Counted from the first letter of the stretch, positions 53,342-62,525 are shown. The stretch: DNA of 64,000 nucleotides from JAKPAM01 sp047601745 (GCA_047601745.1 JASGIS010000001.1:6618388-6682387); one strand, 5' to 3'. Notes: generated from the sequence alone by a model not told the origin. Made by a program: numbers and translations.

Positions 53342-53866
53342 TTATGATCCCAACACCCCAAACAGCTTTTCGATCTCCGCCATTGGCTTGAAGAGCCGAT
53401 TGGGCTGATCGGACAGCCGAAGAAATTCATGCCGCTCGTAGAACGAGATCGCCGCGTCGTCCTTTGCATCCACGACGACCGCCAAGGAGGCCGTTTCGCC
53501 TCGCAGGCAACGCCGGAGGGCATCGAGCAGAAGAACCGCGCCCAACCCTGCACCTTTCCGCTTCACATCGACCGCCAGCCGTCCGAGCAATGTGGCCGGC
53601 AGAACCGGATAGCGCGGCAATCTCTTGATGAACACCGCTGGCAGTTCCGCGGCTTTGATGGATGTGTTCGAGAGCGTGTAGAAGCCGACGACCTTGGAGG
53701 AGGGCGGCTCCAACAGCACATAGGGCGCGGCGACGCGCCGGCGCGCGTCCTGACCCGCCTGCGATTGCAGATAGCGATCGAGCGCTTCGACGCCGCAGGA
53801 GAAGGCCGAACGATCATGCCGTGTCGTGTCGAGAAACTCTATGGTGGGCCTGACGGCAGCGCTCAC
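53342..53866 (-). CDS. GNAT-type toxin of a type II toxin-antitoxin system (TacT/AtaT-like)
   Basis: 174 residues with the TA-associated GNAT pattern: FSCGVEALDRYLQSQAGQDARRRVAAPYVL near the N-terminus, LLGRLAVDVKRKGAGLGAVLLLDALRRC for acetyl-CoA binding and VVVDAKDDAAISFYERHEFLRL toward the end. Such toxins acetylate charged aminoacyl-tRNAs. The start is GTG, overlapping the end region of the DUF1778 antitoxin gene directly upstream, the standard order. Confidence 0.9.
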   Translation of the reverse strand: MSAAVRPTIEFLDTTRHDRSAFSCGVEALDRYLQSQAGQDARRRVAAPYVLLEPPSSKVVGFYTLSNTSIKAAELPAVFIKRLPRYPVLPATLLGRLAVDVKRKGAGLGAVLLLDALRRCLRGETASLAVVVDAKDDAAISFYERHEFLRLSDQPNRLFKPMAEIEKLFGVLGS

Positions 53867-53867
53867 G

Positions 53868-54179
53868 CTACTGGTCGCCGATCAGCACCTTATAGGCCGC
53901 CACGCGCTCTTGCATTCGCTTGCCGGGCTCCCGCGGGTTGAGGAGCGCTTCCACGAATGCCTGGGAGTCTCTGACGCTGAGCGTGATCACTTCATGCTCG
54001 GCGATGGCGCGCTTCGCGGCGTCCTGAACGCTGGCCAGCACGAAATCGGTAATGCTGCGGCCTTCGAGGGCTGCGGCATGTTCGATCAAAGCTTTCTGTT
54101 CCGCTGTCACGCGGGCTTCCAGCCGTTCGCCGCGTTTGCGGGTCGCTGGAACACCTTCCTGTCCTAGCGCGTGCGCCAT
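53868..54179 (-). CDS. DUF1778 family antitoxin
   Basis: A ribbon-helix-helix antitoxin: ERLEARVTAEQKALIEHAAALEGRSITDFVLASVQDAAKRAIAEHEVITLSVRDSQAFVEALLNPREP is the DUF1778 pattern, with the C-terminal tail that wraps the GNAT toxin. Start at the ATG at 54179 (MAHALG), with GGAGAC upstream. It likely also represses the pair. 103 residues. Confidence 0.9.
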   Translation of the reverse strand: MAHALGQEGVPATRKRGERLEARVTAEQKALIEHAAALEGRSITDFVLASVQDAAKRAIAEHEVITLSVRDSQAFVEALLNPREPGKRMQERVAAYKVLIGDQ

Positions 54180-54481
54180 TATCGTCTCCTGTCTTCCGCA
54201 ATGTACGGCCATATGCCGGCACATTCAAGGAGTGCCTGGGCCAAATGACAACTTCCGGTGTCATGCGGCAGCTTCCAGCTCGGTGCATGGGCTGAAGTGT
54301 GCGAAGGCCTCATAGGGAAGGGCAGTCGCCTCGTCTTGTCTCGAAGAATGCGGCTGCGCCCCAGCCCTTCTAGGGATCATAACATTCGCGTATGGATCAA
54401 TCCGTACATTGTATTTGTATTATGTTCCTGATGCGGCTTGGCTAGGCTGATCGAAAGCGGCCACGTTCCGGGGACAACGGG
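54180..54481. promoter_or_regulatory. Divergent control region of the toxin-antitoxin pair and the tct operon
   Basis: 302 bp without a gene. It contains a palindrome TATGGATCAATCCGTA (54391-54406, one G-T mismatch) in an AT-rich stretch about 80 bp before tctB, and an inverted CCATATG/CGGC-type element near the antitoxin start. The palindrome could be an operator for the tct operon; the LysR regulator at the operon's far end is one candidate binder. Confidence 0.45.
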
Positions 54482-54925
54482 ATGAAAGCAATCCACGCCG
54501 ATCGGGCTTCCGGAATCGCCTTCCTGGCGGTTGCGATTTTCTTCGCCATACCGACTTTCGGTTATGGCATGGGAACGCTTTTACGCTTCGGTGCCGGCGT
54601 CTTTCCTCTCGTTGTCTCCGTCCTGCTCGGCGTGGTGGGATTGGCTCTGATCGTCAGGTCGTTCGCGGTGAGCGGCGACGTCGTGCTTCCGTTCGACCTG
54701 CGCGCGGTCGCCTTCATTGTCGCCGGCATGCTGTTCGGCGCGGTCGCGCTCGGCCGCTTCGGTCTCGTCGTCGCGGTGCCCGGCTCCGTGATCCTGGCCA
54801 GCTTTGCCTCACGCGAAAAACACCCGCTGGGCGTGATCGTGTCGGCCGCGGTGCTGACCTTGTTCGCCTGGCTGATCTTCGTCGTCGGGCTCGGCGTGCG
54901 CCTGCCGCTGATCGGGGGGCTGTGA
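54482..54925 (+). CDS. tctB: Tripartite tricarboxylate transporter small membrane subunit TctB
   Basis: 147 residues with four hydrophobic segments: GIAFLAVAIFFAIPTFGYGMGTLLRFGAGVFPLVVSVLLGVVGLALIV, then VAFIVAGMLFGAVALGRFGLVVAVPGSVILASFAS and VLTLFAWLIFVVGLGVRLPLIGG. The M-G-x-x-x-R-x-G-x-G-x-F-P motif is the TctB signature. The next gene, tctA, begins 2 bp after its stop. Confidence 0.9.
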   Translation: MKAIHADRASGIAFLAVAIFFAIPTFGYGMGTLLRFGAGVFPLVVSVLLGVVGLALIVRSFAVSGDVVLPFDLRAVAFIVAGMLFGAVALGRFGLVVAVPGSVILASFASREKHPLGVIVSAAVLTLFAWLIFVVGLGVRLPLIGGL

Positions 54926-54927
54926 CG

Positions 54928-56434
54928 ATGGACTGGTTCACCCACCTTGCCGGCGGCTTCGCCACCGCGGTCACCCTCCATAATCTGGTGCTGTGCTTCA
55001 CCGGCGTGCTGCTCGGCACCGCCATCGGCGTGCTGCCGGGCGTCGGCCCGCTGGTGACGATCGCCATCCTCATCCCCATGACCTATCGCGCTGGAACCGA
55101 CCAGTGCGCTGATCATGCTTTCGGGATCTACTACGGCGCGCAGTATGGCGGCTCGACCACCGCCATCCTGGTCAACCTGCCGGGCGAATCCGGCGTCTGT
55201 CGTCACCTGCATCGACGGACATCAGATGGCGCGCAACGGTCGGGCGGGCGCCGCGCTGGCCATCGCGGCACTGGGCTCCTTCTTCGCCGGCACCGTCGGC
55301 ACGCTGCTGATCGCGGGCTTCTCGCCCTATCTTTCGAAGATCGCCCTGTCCTTCACGCCCGCCGACTACTTCTCCCTGATGGTGCTGGGCCTCGTCGCGG
55401 CCATCGTGCTGGCATCCGGGCGGATTGCTCAAGGCCTTCGGGATGATCCTCATCGGCCTCCTCCTGGGTACTGTCGGCATCGATCTCACGACCGGCATAC
55501 CGCGCTACACCTTCACTTCGTTCGAATTGGTGGATGGCCTCGATTTCACCGCGCTGGCGATGGGCCTGTTCGCTTTCGGCGACATCATGGCCAACGCCGG
55601 CAAGAAGCAGAGCGGCAGGTGATGCAGGGCTCGATCCGCGGCCTGTGGCCGAACCGGCAGGAATTCCGGCGAGGCGTGGCCGGCGGTGATACGCGGCACG
55701 GCCCTCGGCTCCTTGCTCGGCCTGCTGCCGGGAGGCGGCGCCACACTCTCGTCCTTCGCCAGCTACTCCATCGAGAAGAAGATTTCGCGCACGCCCGAGC
55801 GCTTCGGCAAGGGCGCGCCGCCGGGCGTCGCGGCGCCCGAAGCTGCCAACAATGCCGGCGCGCAAAGCTCCTTCATCCCCATGCTGACGCTCGGCATTCC
55901 CTCGAACGGGGTCATGGCCATGATGATCGGCGCCATGATGATCCACAACATCGTGCCGGGGCCGGAGGTCATGACGCGCAACGCCGACCTGTTCTGGGGC
56001 CTTATGGCCTCGATGTGGATCGGCAACCTGCATGCTGGTCATCATCAACCTGCCGTTGATCGGCATCTGGGTCAGCTTCCTGCGCATCCCCTATACCTAT
56101 CTCTACCTCGCCATTCTCGTCTTCTCGATGATCGGCCTTTACTCGATCACCAACTCGTCCGGTGCCGATCTTCATGGCGGCCGGGTTCGGCGTGCTGGGT
56201 TATGTCTTCAACCGCCTCGGCTGCGAGCCGGCGCCGTTGCTGCTCGGCTTCATCCTCGGCCCGATGATGGAAGTCTTCGCGCGCCGCGCCCTGCTGCTGT
56301 CGCGCGGCGATCCCTCCGTCTTCCTGACCGACGCCCTGTCGGCAACGCTGCTCGCGGGTGCGGTGCTGCTGCTGATTTCCGTCCTGTCGCCGGCGATCCG
56401 GCGCAAGCGTGAAGAAATCTTCGTGGAAGAATGA
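54928..56434 (+). pseudogene. tctA: Tripartite tricarboxylate transporter large subunit TctA, multiply frameshifted
   Basis: Pieces of a single TctA lie in successive frames. The front (HNLVLCFTGVLLGTAIGVLPGVGPLVTIAILIPMTY) and GIYYGAQYGGSTTAILVNLPGES are clear; then TCIDGHQMARNGRAGAALAIAALGSFFAGTVGTLLI, MILIGLLLGTVGIDLTTGIPRYTF, GGGATLSSFASYSIEKKISRTPERFGKGAPPGVAAPEAANNA and the C-terminal GYVFNRLGCEPAPLLLGFILGP each sit in a different frame from their neighbour. I count at least five frame changes (near 55,095-55,130, 55,190, 55,420, 55,630, 56,030 and 56,160), several explained by one extra G in a G/C run. The protein content is otherwise complete, which looks more like sequence error than decay. 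Confidence 0.88.
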
Positions 56435-56476
56435 CCAGACGCCCGGCCTGCCGGGCAACCAACCAAGAGGAAGCCA

Positions 56477-57536
56477 ATGCCCGACATCATGGGTGAATAT
56501 GTCGACCGTCTCGTCACCGTCGAGATGCGCAACCGGGGAATGAACTTCGGCATCGTCCGCCGGATCTACGACGAGGCCAGGAAGGAGGGCGGCGGCCGCC
56601 CCATCAGCGCCCGCGCGGCGGAAGCGCTGGTCGGCAGGGTCAAGCCCGGCGACGTCGTCTTCATCGTGACCGGGGCAGGGTACTATCCCGAAGTGCCCAA
56701 CGGCGAGAGCGACGGACCTCCGGGCGCGGCTTCGCTGGCGCGCGCCATATATTGGGGCCTGAAGGCGATCCCGGTGTTCGTCGTGGAGGAGTGCCATGCG
56801 CCGCCCGTCGTTGCCTCCTCGCAGGCGGCACATGTCATGATACGCGAATTCCATCTGGCCAAGACGCGCCGGATGGGCGGCGCGCTGATCACCGCGCCGC
56901 AGGACAAGACGAGGGCGCCGCAGTGGGCGCAGTCCATCGTCGATGAATACAAGCCCGCCGCGGTCATCGCCATCGAGAGGCTGGGGCCGAACGACCAGGG
57001 CTTCGTCCACGGCTCCACCGGCGTCAAGAAAGACTGCGTCGACCTCGGCCATGTGTTCCTGGCTGCGCAGAAAGCCGGGGCGCTGACGATCGGCATCGGC
57101 GACAACGGCAACGAGATCGGCTTCGGCCGCATTTACGACTTCATGCGCGATTTCCATCCCTATGGGCGGGAATGCCAGTACGAGGGCGGCACCGGCGTCA
57201 TCACCACCATCGCCACCGACGTCTTCCTGCCGGCCTCGATCTCCAACTGGGGCGCCTACGGCATCGCGGCGATGGTTTCGTTCCTGCTCAAGGACCGCGA
57301 GGTGCTCCAAGACGCCCGAGATGGAGCGCCGCATCCTGGAAGCCTGCCTGAACAATGGCGGTTGGGAGATGCGCTACTGCACCAACCGCTTCATTGTCGA
57401 CGGAACCGTCGGCGAAAGCTCGATGTCCATCGTCCAACTCCTGCACGACATGCTGCGGCTCAATCTGGCAGCGCCGGACCGCGGCCTGTCGCACGGAAAA
57501 GTGAAAGAAACCAAGCAGAGGGAAACCGCACAATGA
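56477..57536 (+). pseudogene. D-glutamate cyclase-like protein (DUF4392), frameshifted near 57,308
   Basis: The sequence resembles the DUF4392/glutamate cyclase family, whose studied mitochondrial member turns D-glutamate into 5-oxo-D-proline. Visible parts: GRVKPGDVVFIVTGAGYYPEVPNGESDGPPGAASLARAI, PAAVIAIERLGPNDQGFVHGSTGVKKD, GIGDNGNEIGFGRIYDF and GTGVITTIATDVFLPASISNWGAYGIAAM. One extra G near 57,308 breaks the frame; the proper C-terminus (TPEMERRILEACLNNGGWEMRYCTNRFIVDGTVGESSMSIVQLLHDML) continues in another frame to 57,536 and overlaps tctC by 4 bp. It lies between tctA and tctC, suggesting the transporter imports glutamate-like or oxoproline-like acids. Confidence 0.82.
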
Positions 57537-58510
57537 CCAATCTGACCCGCCGCACGCTCGGCGCCCTGATAGCAACCCTGATGATGACGCCCGGGCTGGC
57601 CCTGGCGCAGAATTATCCGTCCAGGGCCATCAACATCATCGTCCCATACGCGCCTGGAGGGCAGGGCGACATCACCGCCCGGCTGATCGCCGAGCACCTG
57701 TCGGGGCTCGTCGGCCAACCGGTGACGGTCGAGAACAGGGCCGGCGCCAACGGCGTCATCGGCATCTCGGAAATTGCCAAGGCCGCGCCGGATGGATATA
57801 CGCTGGGCGTCGTCGTCGCCTCGCACGCCATGGCGCGCCCGCTGGTTCCGAAACTGCCCTACGACCCGGTAACCGATTTCACGCCGATCACCACCACCGC
57901 CCTGACCGACATGGTGCTGGTGGTGCCGCCAAGCCTCGGCGTGAGCAACGTCAAGGAATTCGTCGCCCTCGCCAAGTCGAAGCCGGGCCAGATGGCCTAC
58001 AAGTCCGCAGGGCAGGGCAGCAACTCGCATCTGTTCGCGGCATGGTTCGCGGATGCGGCGGGGCTGGACATGATCCACGTTCCCTACAAGGGCAGCGGCG
58101 ATTCCATCCCCGATCTGCTCGCCGGTGTCACGCAGATGGGTTTCGATACCGTTCCGGCCGTGCGCGGCTATCTGGAAAACGGCCAGCTGAAGGCGATTGC
58201 CGCCGGTGGCCCCAGGCGCGTCGAGACCATGCCGGACCTGCCCACCGTCGCCGAGCAGGGGCTGGACGGCTTCGCCGCCAATTCGTGGGGAATGGTGATC
58301 GGACCCAAGGGAATGCCTGCCGACGTCGTGACCTATCTGAACAAGAACATCGTCAAGGTGCTCGAAATGCCGGAGGTGAAGGACAAGTTCCGCACGATGG
58401 GCGCGCAGGTCGTGGCCGATACGCCCGACCAGGCCCGTGATTTCCTCACCAAGGAAGAAGCGAATTACAGCGCGCTGATCACCAAGCTGCATATCTCCCT
58501 GTCGAAGTGA
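57533..58510 (+). CDS. tctC: Tripartite tricarboxylate transporter substrate-binding protein TctC
   Basis: An exported Bug/TctC receptor with signal RRTLGALIATLMMTPGLALAQ and mature start NYPSRAINIIVPYAPGGQGDITARLIAEHLSGLVGQPVTVENRAGANGVIGISEIAKAAPDGYTL. KLPYDPVTDFTPI and VPYKGSGDSIPDLLAGVTQMGFDTV are intact. 325 residues, no frameshift. The ATG overlaps the stop of the cyclase-like gene. It completes a tctB-tctA-cyclase-tctC operon. Confidence 0.93.
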   Translation: MTNLTRRTLGALIATLMMTPGLALAQNYPSRAINIIVPYAPGGQGDITARLIAEHLSGLVGQPVTVENRAGANGVIGISEIAKAAPDGYTLGVVVASHAMARPLVPKLPYDPVTDFTPITTTALTDMVLVVPPSLGVSNVKEFVALAKSKPGQMAYKSAGQGSNSHLFAAWFADAAGLDMIHVPYKGSGDSIPDLLAGVTQMGFDTVPAVRGYLENGQLKAIAAGGPRRVETMPDLPTVAEQGLDGFAANSWGMVIGPKGMPADVVTYLNKNIVKVLEMPEVKDKFRTMGAQVVADTPDQARDFLTKEEANYSALITKLHISLSK

Positions 58511-58581
58511 CGGGCGCGGCCGGGCCGGCACCTGCCGGCCCGGCCTGTTGCCGGATGGCCGTCGCCACGCGATAGTGCGGC

Positions 58582-59529
58582 ATGAACCGATCCTCACGAT
58601 CCCTGAATGTCCGGCAGGTCGAGGCGTTCCGCGCCGTCATGGTCTCCGGCAGCATCACGCGGGCCGGGCGGCTGCTGTCCGTATCGCAGCCGGCGATAAC
58701 CCGGCTGATCCACGATCTCAAACTCGATCTCGGCATGAGGCTGTTCACCAGGGCCGGCGCGACCGTGGTGCCGACCCCCGAAGCCAGGGCCTTCTTTGCC
58801 GAGGTGCAGCGTTATTTCGTCAGCACCGAGCGGCTGCGGGAGGCCGCGATGATCATCCGTGAGCACAGCGCGGGCTCGCTGCGCATCGCCGCAATTCCTT
58901 CGCTATCCAGCGACTGCATGCCGAACGCCGTCCGCGATTTCTCGGAGAAATTCCCCGACATCCTCATTTCCATCCATTCCGGCGCTTCGTCCGAAATCAT
59001 CGACCATGTCGCCGTCGGACAAGCCGACATCGGCTTCGTCGCGCTGCCTCCGGGCCGGTCCGACCTGAAATTCCTGCCATTGCCGGTGGCGGAGGTGGTC
59101 TGCGTCATGCCGATCGACCATCCTCTGGCCGCGAAGGACTGTGTCGGGCCGAGCGACCTGCACGGGCAGGACTATGTCGCGCTCGGCTCCGGCAGCCTGA
59201 TGCGGCTGGAACTCCATGCGCTGCTGCGGGCCGCGGATTCGCATCCGCGCCTCAGGATCGAAAGCCTTTTTTCGGGAACCGTCGCGCAATACGTCAATCG
59301 CGGGCTGGGCATTGCAGTGATCGATCCGCTGGCTGCGTTCCAGGTCGACACCAGCCGCACCGCCATACGCCGCTTCGTTCCGCGCATCGGCTATGAGCTG
59401 TCTGTGGTGCATGCGCCGAGCGTCGGCTACAGCCCCATGTTCGACAGCTTCGCCAATATCCTGACGCAACACTATATGAATGCGATCAGGCACGTTCAGG
59501 ACATAACCAGCCGTGCGGGGGAGAGGTAG
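58582..59529 (+). CDS. LysR family transcriptional regulator
   Basis: The N-terminal winged helix is plain (NVRQVEAFRAVMVSGSITRAGRLLSVSQPAITRLIHDLKLDLGMRLFTRAGATVVPTPEA), followed by the effector domain (AGSLRIAAIPSLSSDCMPNAVRDFSEKFPDILISIHSG ... VGQADIGFVALPPG). 315 residues. It lies 71 bp after tctC on the same strand, an unusual non-divergent position, and probably regulates the tct operon. Related LysR proteins often control opine or amino-acid uptake genes. Confidence 0.92.
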   Translation: MNRSSRSLNVRQVEAFRAVMVSGSITRAGRLLSVSQPAITRLIHDLKLDLGMRLFTRAGATVVPTPEARAFFAEVQRYFVSTERLREAAMIIREHSAGSLRIAAIPSLSSDCMPNAVRDFSEKFPDILISIHSGASSEIIDHVAVGQADIGFVALPPGRSDLKFLPLPVAEVVCVMPIDHPLAAKDCVGPSDLHGQDYVALGSGSLMRLELHALLRAADSHPRLRIESLFSGTVAQYVNRGLGIAVIDPLAAFQVDTSRTAIRRFVPRIGYELSVVHAPSVGYSPMFDSFANILTQHYMNAIRHVQDITSRAGER

Positions 59530-59793
59530 CGATACGAGCCTCACTTGAGCCGCTGACTGTCAGCCTTCCGGCAGTCAAAGCGCGCATTTCGAGGGGCCTC
59601 GGATGCTTGGATAGTCCGTTTCGGATGTCACATCTGACGCTTCAAGGGGTAGGGCGAAGAAACTTAGAAATGCGACGGTTACGCGCTTCCTGGAGCCGAC
59701 GTGAGCGCCCTGATTCCGCGTCAGCCGGTTTCCGGAGTTCCATAATTGACTTGGCAGTACGTGTAGGTCTGCTATGTCGTTGAGCTAACAGGA
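59530..59793. other. Intergenic region at the left border of a lower-GC gene patch
   Basis: 264 bp with no gene. A G/C-rich CTGACTGTCAGCC / GGCAGTCAAAG fold lies just after the LysR gene and may help end transcription. The 14-bp TTAGAAATGCGACG at 59664-59677 recurs at 61749. Confidence 0.5.
59664..59677. repeat. Direct repeat TTAGAAATGCGACG, left copy
   Basis: An exact 14-bp match to 61749-61762 in the same orientation; a related GAGAAATGTCGCG occurs near 62405. The two exact copies bracket the small-gene patch. Confidence 0.6.
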
Positions 59794-59802
59794 ATGTTGC
59801 CA

Positions 59803-60069
59803 ATGTCGACTGAGCGGCCAGACGATCTTACCGAAGAAGAGCGTGCTCTCTTCGGCGCGTACAGCATCGCCGCAGACTTAGCAGTGCAGTGCCGCCAACT
59901 TCGAGAGATGGATGTTTCGGTCAGCGCAGCCGCCCTGAATCTAGTGCTAAACTCACTCATGACCGAATTCTGGGATCAAGGATTTTCCCAAGCGGACATT
60001 CGTACGGCGTTCACGGCCGCTGTAGACGACATGAACCGCTACGCGGGGGGAAAAGAGCGTCGACACTAA
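59803..60069 (+). CDS. Hypothetical small acidic protein
   Basis: 88 residues (MSTERPDDLTEEERALFGAYSIAADLAVQCRQLREMDVSVSAAALNLVLNSLMTEFWDQGFSQADIRTAFTAAVDDMNRYAGGKERRH). Mostly helical and acidic, with no membrane segment. I prefer the ATG at 59803 because AGGA lies ten bases upstream; the ATG at 59794 has it immediately adjacent. No family recognised. Confidence 0.55.
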   Translation: MSTERPDDLTEEERALFGAYSIAADLAVQCRQLREMDVSVSAAALNLVLNSLMTEFWDQGFSQADIRTAFTAAVDDMNRYAGGKERRH

Positions 60070-60129
60070 GTCGCTCCATCTTATGTCACTGCGAGACGCT
60101 GCCAGGAAATTAGAGTTGCGACTTTGCTC

Positions 60130-60531
60130 ATGAAAGAAGATCAGCCGGCGGGCCGGATTGTTGACCAGCGAATTCGAAATCGGATCCTGGAAGCAGTGGC
60201 TACGTTGGCTGCCGGTAACGAAGGGGTGCAGGCGGTGTGGCCCACAGAGTATTTTGAAAGCTGCTACAATTGGATTCCGTATGGTGGGATGCAACACCCG
60301 AACAGCACAATAAGCGCCGATGAGCAGAGCGTGCTTTCTGATATCAGCGAGGAATTCTGGATACTAGCGTGTGATTCTACGCCTCAACTGATGACAGCAG
60401 ATGAATTTATCGCAACCGGTTGGCCGACGCGAATTCAACCAGTGGCGCAGCAGGCGCTCAGTCTTATGATCAAGCGAGGTCGGTTTAGCGAAGATCAAGA
60501 GGAACAAGAGCCATCGTCGACGCTGAAGTGA
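60130..60531 (+). CDS. Hypothetical protein
   Basis: 133 residues beginning MKEDQPAGRIVDQRIRNRILEAVATLAAGNEGVQAVWPTEYFESCYNWIP. The central part is Trp- and Tyr-rich and acidic, with a charged C-terminal tail. No family recognised. Lower GC than the operons on either side, which together with the unknown neighbours suggests recently gained DNA. Confidence 0.55.
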   Translation: MKEDQPAGRIVDQRIRNRILEAVATLAAGNEGVQAVWPTEYFESCYNWIPYGGMQHPNSTISADEQSVLSDISEEFWILACDSTPQLMTADEFIATGWPTRIQPVAQQALSLMIKRGRFSEDQEEQEPSSTLK

Positions 60532-60631
60532 TCAGAGACTGCTCTGTAGCGGCAGCCCCGGAGACCAGCCTCACACACGGTCATTCTGCCGAAGCGCGCA
60601 AGCATACCGCCGCCTACGATCGCGCATATCC

Positions 60632-60910
60632 ATGAAAGAGAAAAATAGATTTAACTCGCGGATGCACGCGGTCTGTGCTGGTCATGGCTATTGTGGAGGG
60701 ATGCATGGAGACAAGTTCATGCATGTCACGGATTTCATTCCTCAATCAGGCGAGGTTACAGCGGACCAATTCGTGGAATGGGTTCTTCTAGCTGAGTATG
60801 AGGATGAGAGCGTGATCGAATGTCTCCCAGCTTGGATCGACACCGCCAGAGGATACGAGCGTATTTTATCGAGCATATGGGAACAGACGTGGTTGACGCG
60901 AGCGAACTGA
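60632..60910 (+). CDS. Hypothetical small protein
   Basis: 92 residues with Cys/His-rich N-terminus (MHAVCAGHGYCGGMHGDKFMHVTDF) and an acidic second half (DQFVEWVLLAEYEDESVIECLPAWIDTARGYERILSSIWEQTWL). Not recognised. It might be an immunity-like or phage-type small protein, but nothing shows that. Confidence 0.5.
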   Translation: MKEKNRFNSRMHAVCAGHGYCGGMHGDKFMHVTDFIPQSGEVTADQFVEWVLLAEYEDESVIECLPAWIDTARGYERILSSIWEQTWLTRAN

Positions 60911-61087
60911 AATGGAGCGCGCGTGACTAACCCAAGCTCTTACGTCCACTATAGTCTATGTGGCGACGCTGTAAAAATGTCGTCGGCTCTGTAAAGTAGG
61001 AATATGCGCATCGCACGCCTCAGAGGGCAGGGCGCACCGAGTTGGGCCGGCTACGCGCCGTCTGATTCAGGACTGAGGGGCGCACGA

Positions 61088-61699
61088 ATGGCACCAAGGT
61101 TCATAGCAAGGCAGCTTTCCCGGCCAACCGGAATCGGCGGCTGGTTGGTTCGAGTCGGTATGAACCGTGGCAATGCACGTTTGAACAGCTATGCGCTCAG
61201 TCAGTTGCGGCTGGGGGCGGAAGATCGTGTCGTGGAGATCGGATTTGGCGGCGCCGTTGTAGTGCCGCAGCTTCTCCGGGACGCGGCATTTGTCTGCGGC
61301 GTTGATCGCTCGCAGGATGTCGTCGACGCTGCATCCCGCCGGTTTGCCGAAGCGGTGCGCACCGGACGCGCGGCGTTCCGAGTCGGAACTATCGAGAACC
61401 TGCCGTTGCCAGACGCCACATTCGATAAGGCACTCAGCGTCCACACATTGTATTTCTGGCAAAGTCTTGAAGCTGGGTCAGAGGAAATTGCCCGTATTCT
61501 CAAACCTGGCGGGCAGGTCGTGCTGGGCTTCCTTCCAAAAGCCCATATGGATCGGCTGAACATGCCTGTCGACATCTTTACCCCGCGCGAGCCCAACGAG
61601 GTCATTGCTGCCTTGCAAGAGGCCGGGTTCAGAGACGTAGAGGTGCGCAGGCAAACCGCCGAAACCGCGTGGCTCGTCGCCACAGGCGTGCGAAGATGA
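61088..61699 (+). CDS. Class I SAM-dependent methyltransferase
   Basis: Motif I is DRVVEIGFGGAVVVPQLL, followed by motif II-like FVCGVDRSQDVVDAASRRF, DATFDKALSVHTLYFWQSL and the post-motif EIARILKPGGQVVLGFLPK. I start at the ATG at 61088 (MAPRF), giving 203 residues; an ATG at 61004 is in frame but adds an unlikely leader. Methyl acceptor unknown. Confidence 0.85.
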   Translation: MAPRFIARQLSRPTGIGGWLVRVGMNRGNARLNSYALSQLRLGAEDRVVEIGFGGAVVVPQLLRDAAFVCGVDRSQDVVDAASRRFAEAVRTGRAAFRVGTIENLPLPDATFDKALSVHTLYFWQSLEAGSEEIARILKPGGQVVLGFLPKAHMDRLNMPVDIFTPREPNEVIAALQEAGFRDVEVRRQTAETAWLVATGVRR

Positions 61700-61748
61700 A
61701 GCCCAACGGGTTGATGACGCGCAATAGGGATGCGACACATCTAGCAGT

Positions 61749-61762
61749 TTAGAAATGCGACG
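61749..61762. repeat. Direct repeat TTAGAAATGCGACG, right copy
   Basis: The second exact 14-bp copy, 2,085 bp from the first, lying just after the methyltransferase gene. Confidence 0.6.
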
Positions 61763-61835
61763 CCCGGCTTCTCATCGAGCCGCGGTTGGGCTACATTGTA
61801 GTGGGTATCATCCTGGTTACTACTGACATACGAAA

Positions 61836-61869
61836 CCCGGGAAGGTCCGCGTCTTCCCGGGTCTTTATT
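61836..61869 (+). terminator. Rho-independent terminator
   Basis: A perfect 9-bp stem CCCGGGAAG / CTTCCCGGG with an 8-nt loop, followed by TCTTTATT. Downstream of the methyltransferase gene. Confidence 0.85.
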
Positions 61870-61882
61870 ACTCCGACGGAAG

Positions 61883-61933
61883 CGCCCGACCGGGCGATAG
61901 CCCTCAATAGCGCAGCCCGGTCGGGCGCTTTTC
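61883..61933 (+). terminator. Second strong terminator hairpin
   Basis: A perfect 13-bp stem CGCCCGACCGGGC / GCCCGGTCGGGCG (61883-61895 and 61915-61927) with a 19-nt loop, followed by CTTTTC. Two terminators 20 bp apart suggest a firm transcription border. Confidence 0.85.
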
Positions 61934-62000
61934 AATCAAAGCTCTCTGGCTTTAGCTTTCTTACCCGATCGGAATGTTTAAGAGACCAACGGCATCATCG

Positions 62001-62319
62001 ATGAACTTTCCAAAAGTCGGAGCCCTGACTATCTCAGTAGCGGCGCTAGCTGGATGTTATGGCGGTGAGACATTCGACGCTGTCGAAATTGCACCGCGCG
62101 TCGGATGGCGCGGTTGCGAGTTGCGGCAGCGGAACTTACGGAGTGAGCATCTTCGGACAGGACCGTAAGGCGCCCCAGAATGTGACGCGGTGTGTTGTAG
62201 CTTGCGAAAAAATTGGCTTTGTCGTCGTAAGAAGCTTTCCTAGGTCCGACATGTTTATAGCTAGGGACCAGGTAAAAGATGATCCGGAAACGGAGTGCTC
62301 AATCACGAGCGTGCGCTAA
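62001..62319 (+). pseudogene. Small predicted lipoprotein, frameshifted near 62,100
   Basis: The start MNFPKVGALTISVAALAGC is a lipoprotein signal with lipobox AGC, followed by YGGETFDAVEIAPRV. The frame then appears to shift by one base; DGAVASCGSGTYGVSIFGQDRKAPQNVTRCVVACEKIGFVVVRSFPRSD continues in another frame to the stop at 62319. With the shift repaired the mature protein would be about 87 residues and Cys-rich. Unknown family. Confidence 0.5.
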
Positions 62320-62525
62320 CACAGTGCAGCCATCACTCAGTCTGCTTCTCTCTCTGTGTTGCGTTTTTCCTTTTACGTTAGCGGCGAGAGGGGATTAGAG
62401 CCACGAGAAATGTCGCGTCTCTAACTTGCTGAAGTATCGCATCTTCTATCTCACTGCTATACCCGAAAGTCGCATAAGATATATTATGGAAATTATAGAT
62501 GGTGGGCGCTCGCAAAGAAGCAACC
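62320..62525. other. AT-rich intergenic region
   Basis: About 205 bp with no gene, the lowest GC of the window, including TAAGATATATTATGGAAATTATAG-like sequence near 62,475-62,500. It contains GAGAAATGTCGCG, similar to the 14-bp repeats to its left. Convergent genes end on both sides. Confidence 0.5.

Noticed and set aside
54928..56434. Programmed frameshifting in tctA
   Set aside because: There are at least five shifts at unrelated places with no slippery site plus stimulator pattern, and neighbouring genes show the same errors.
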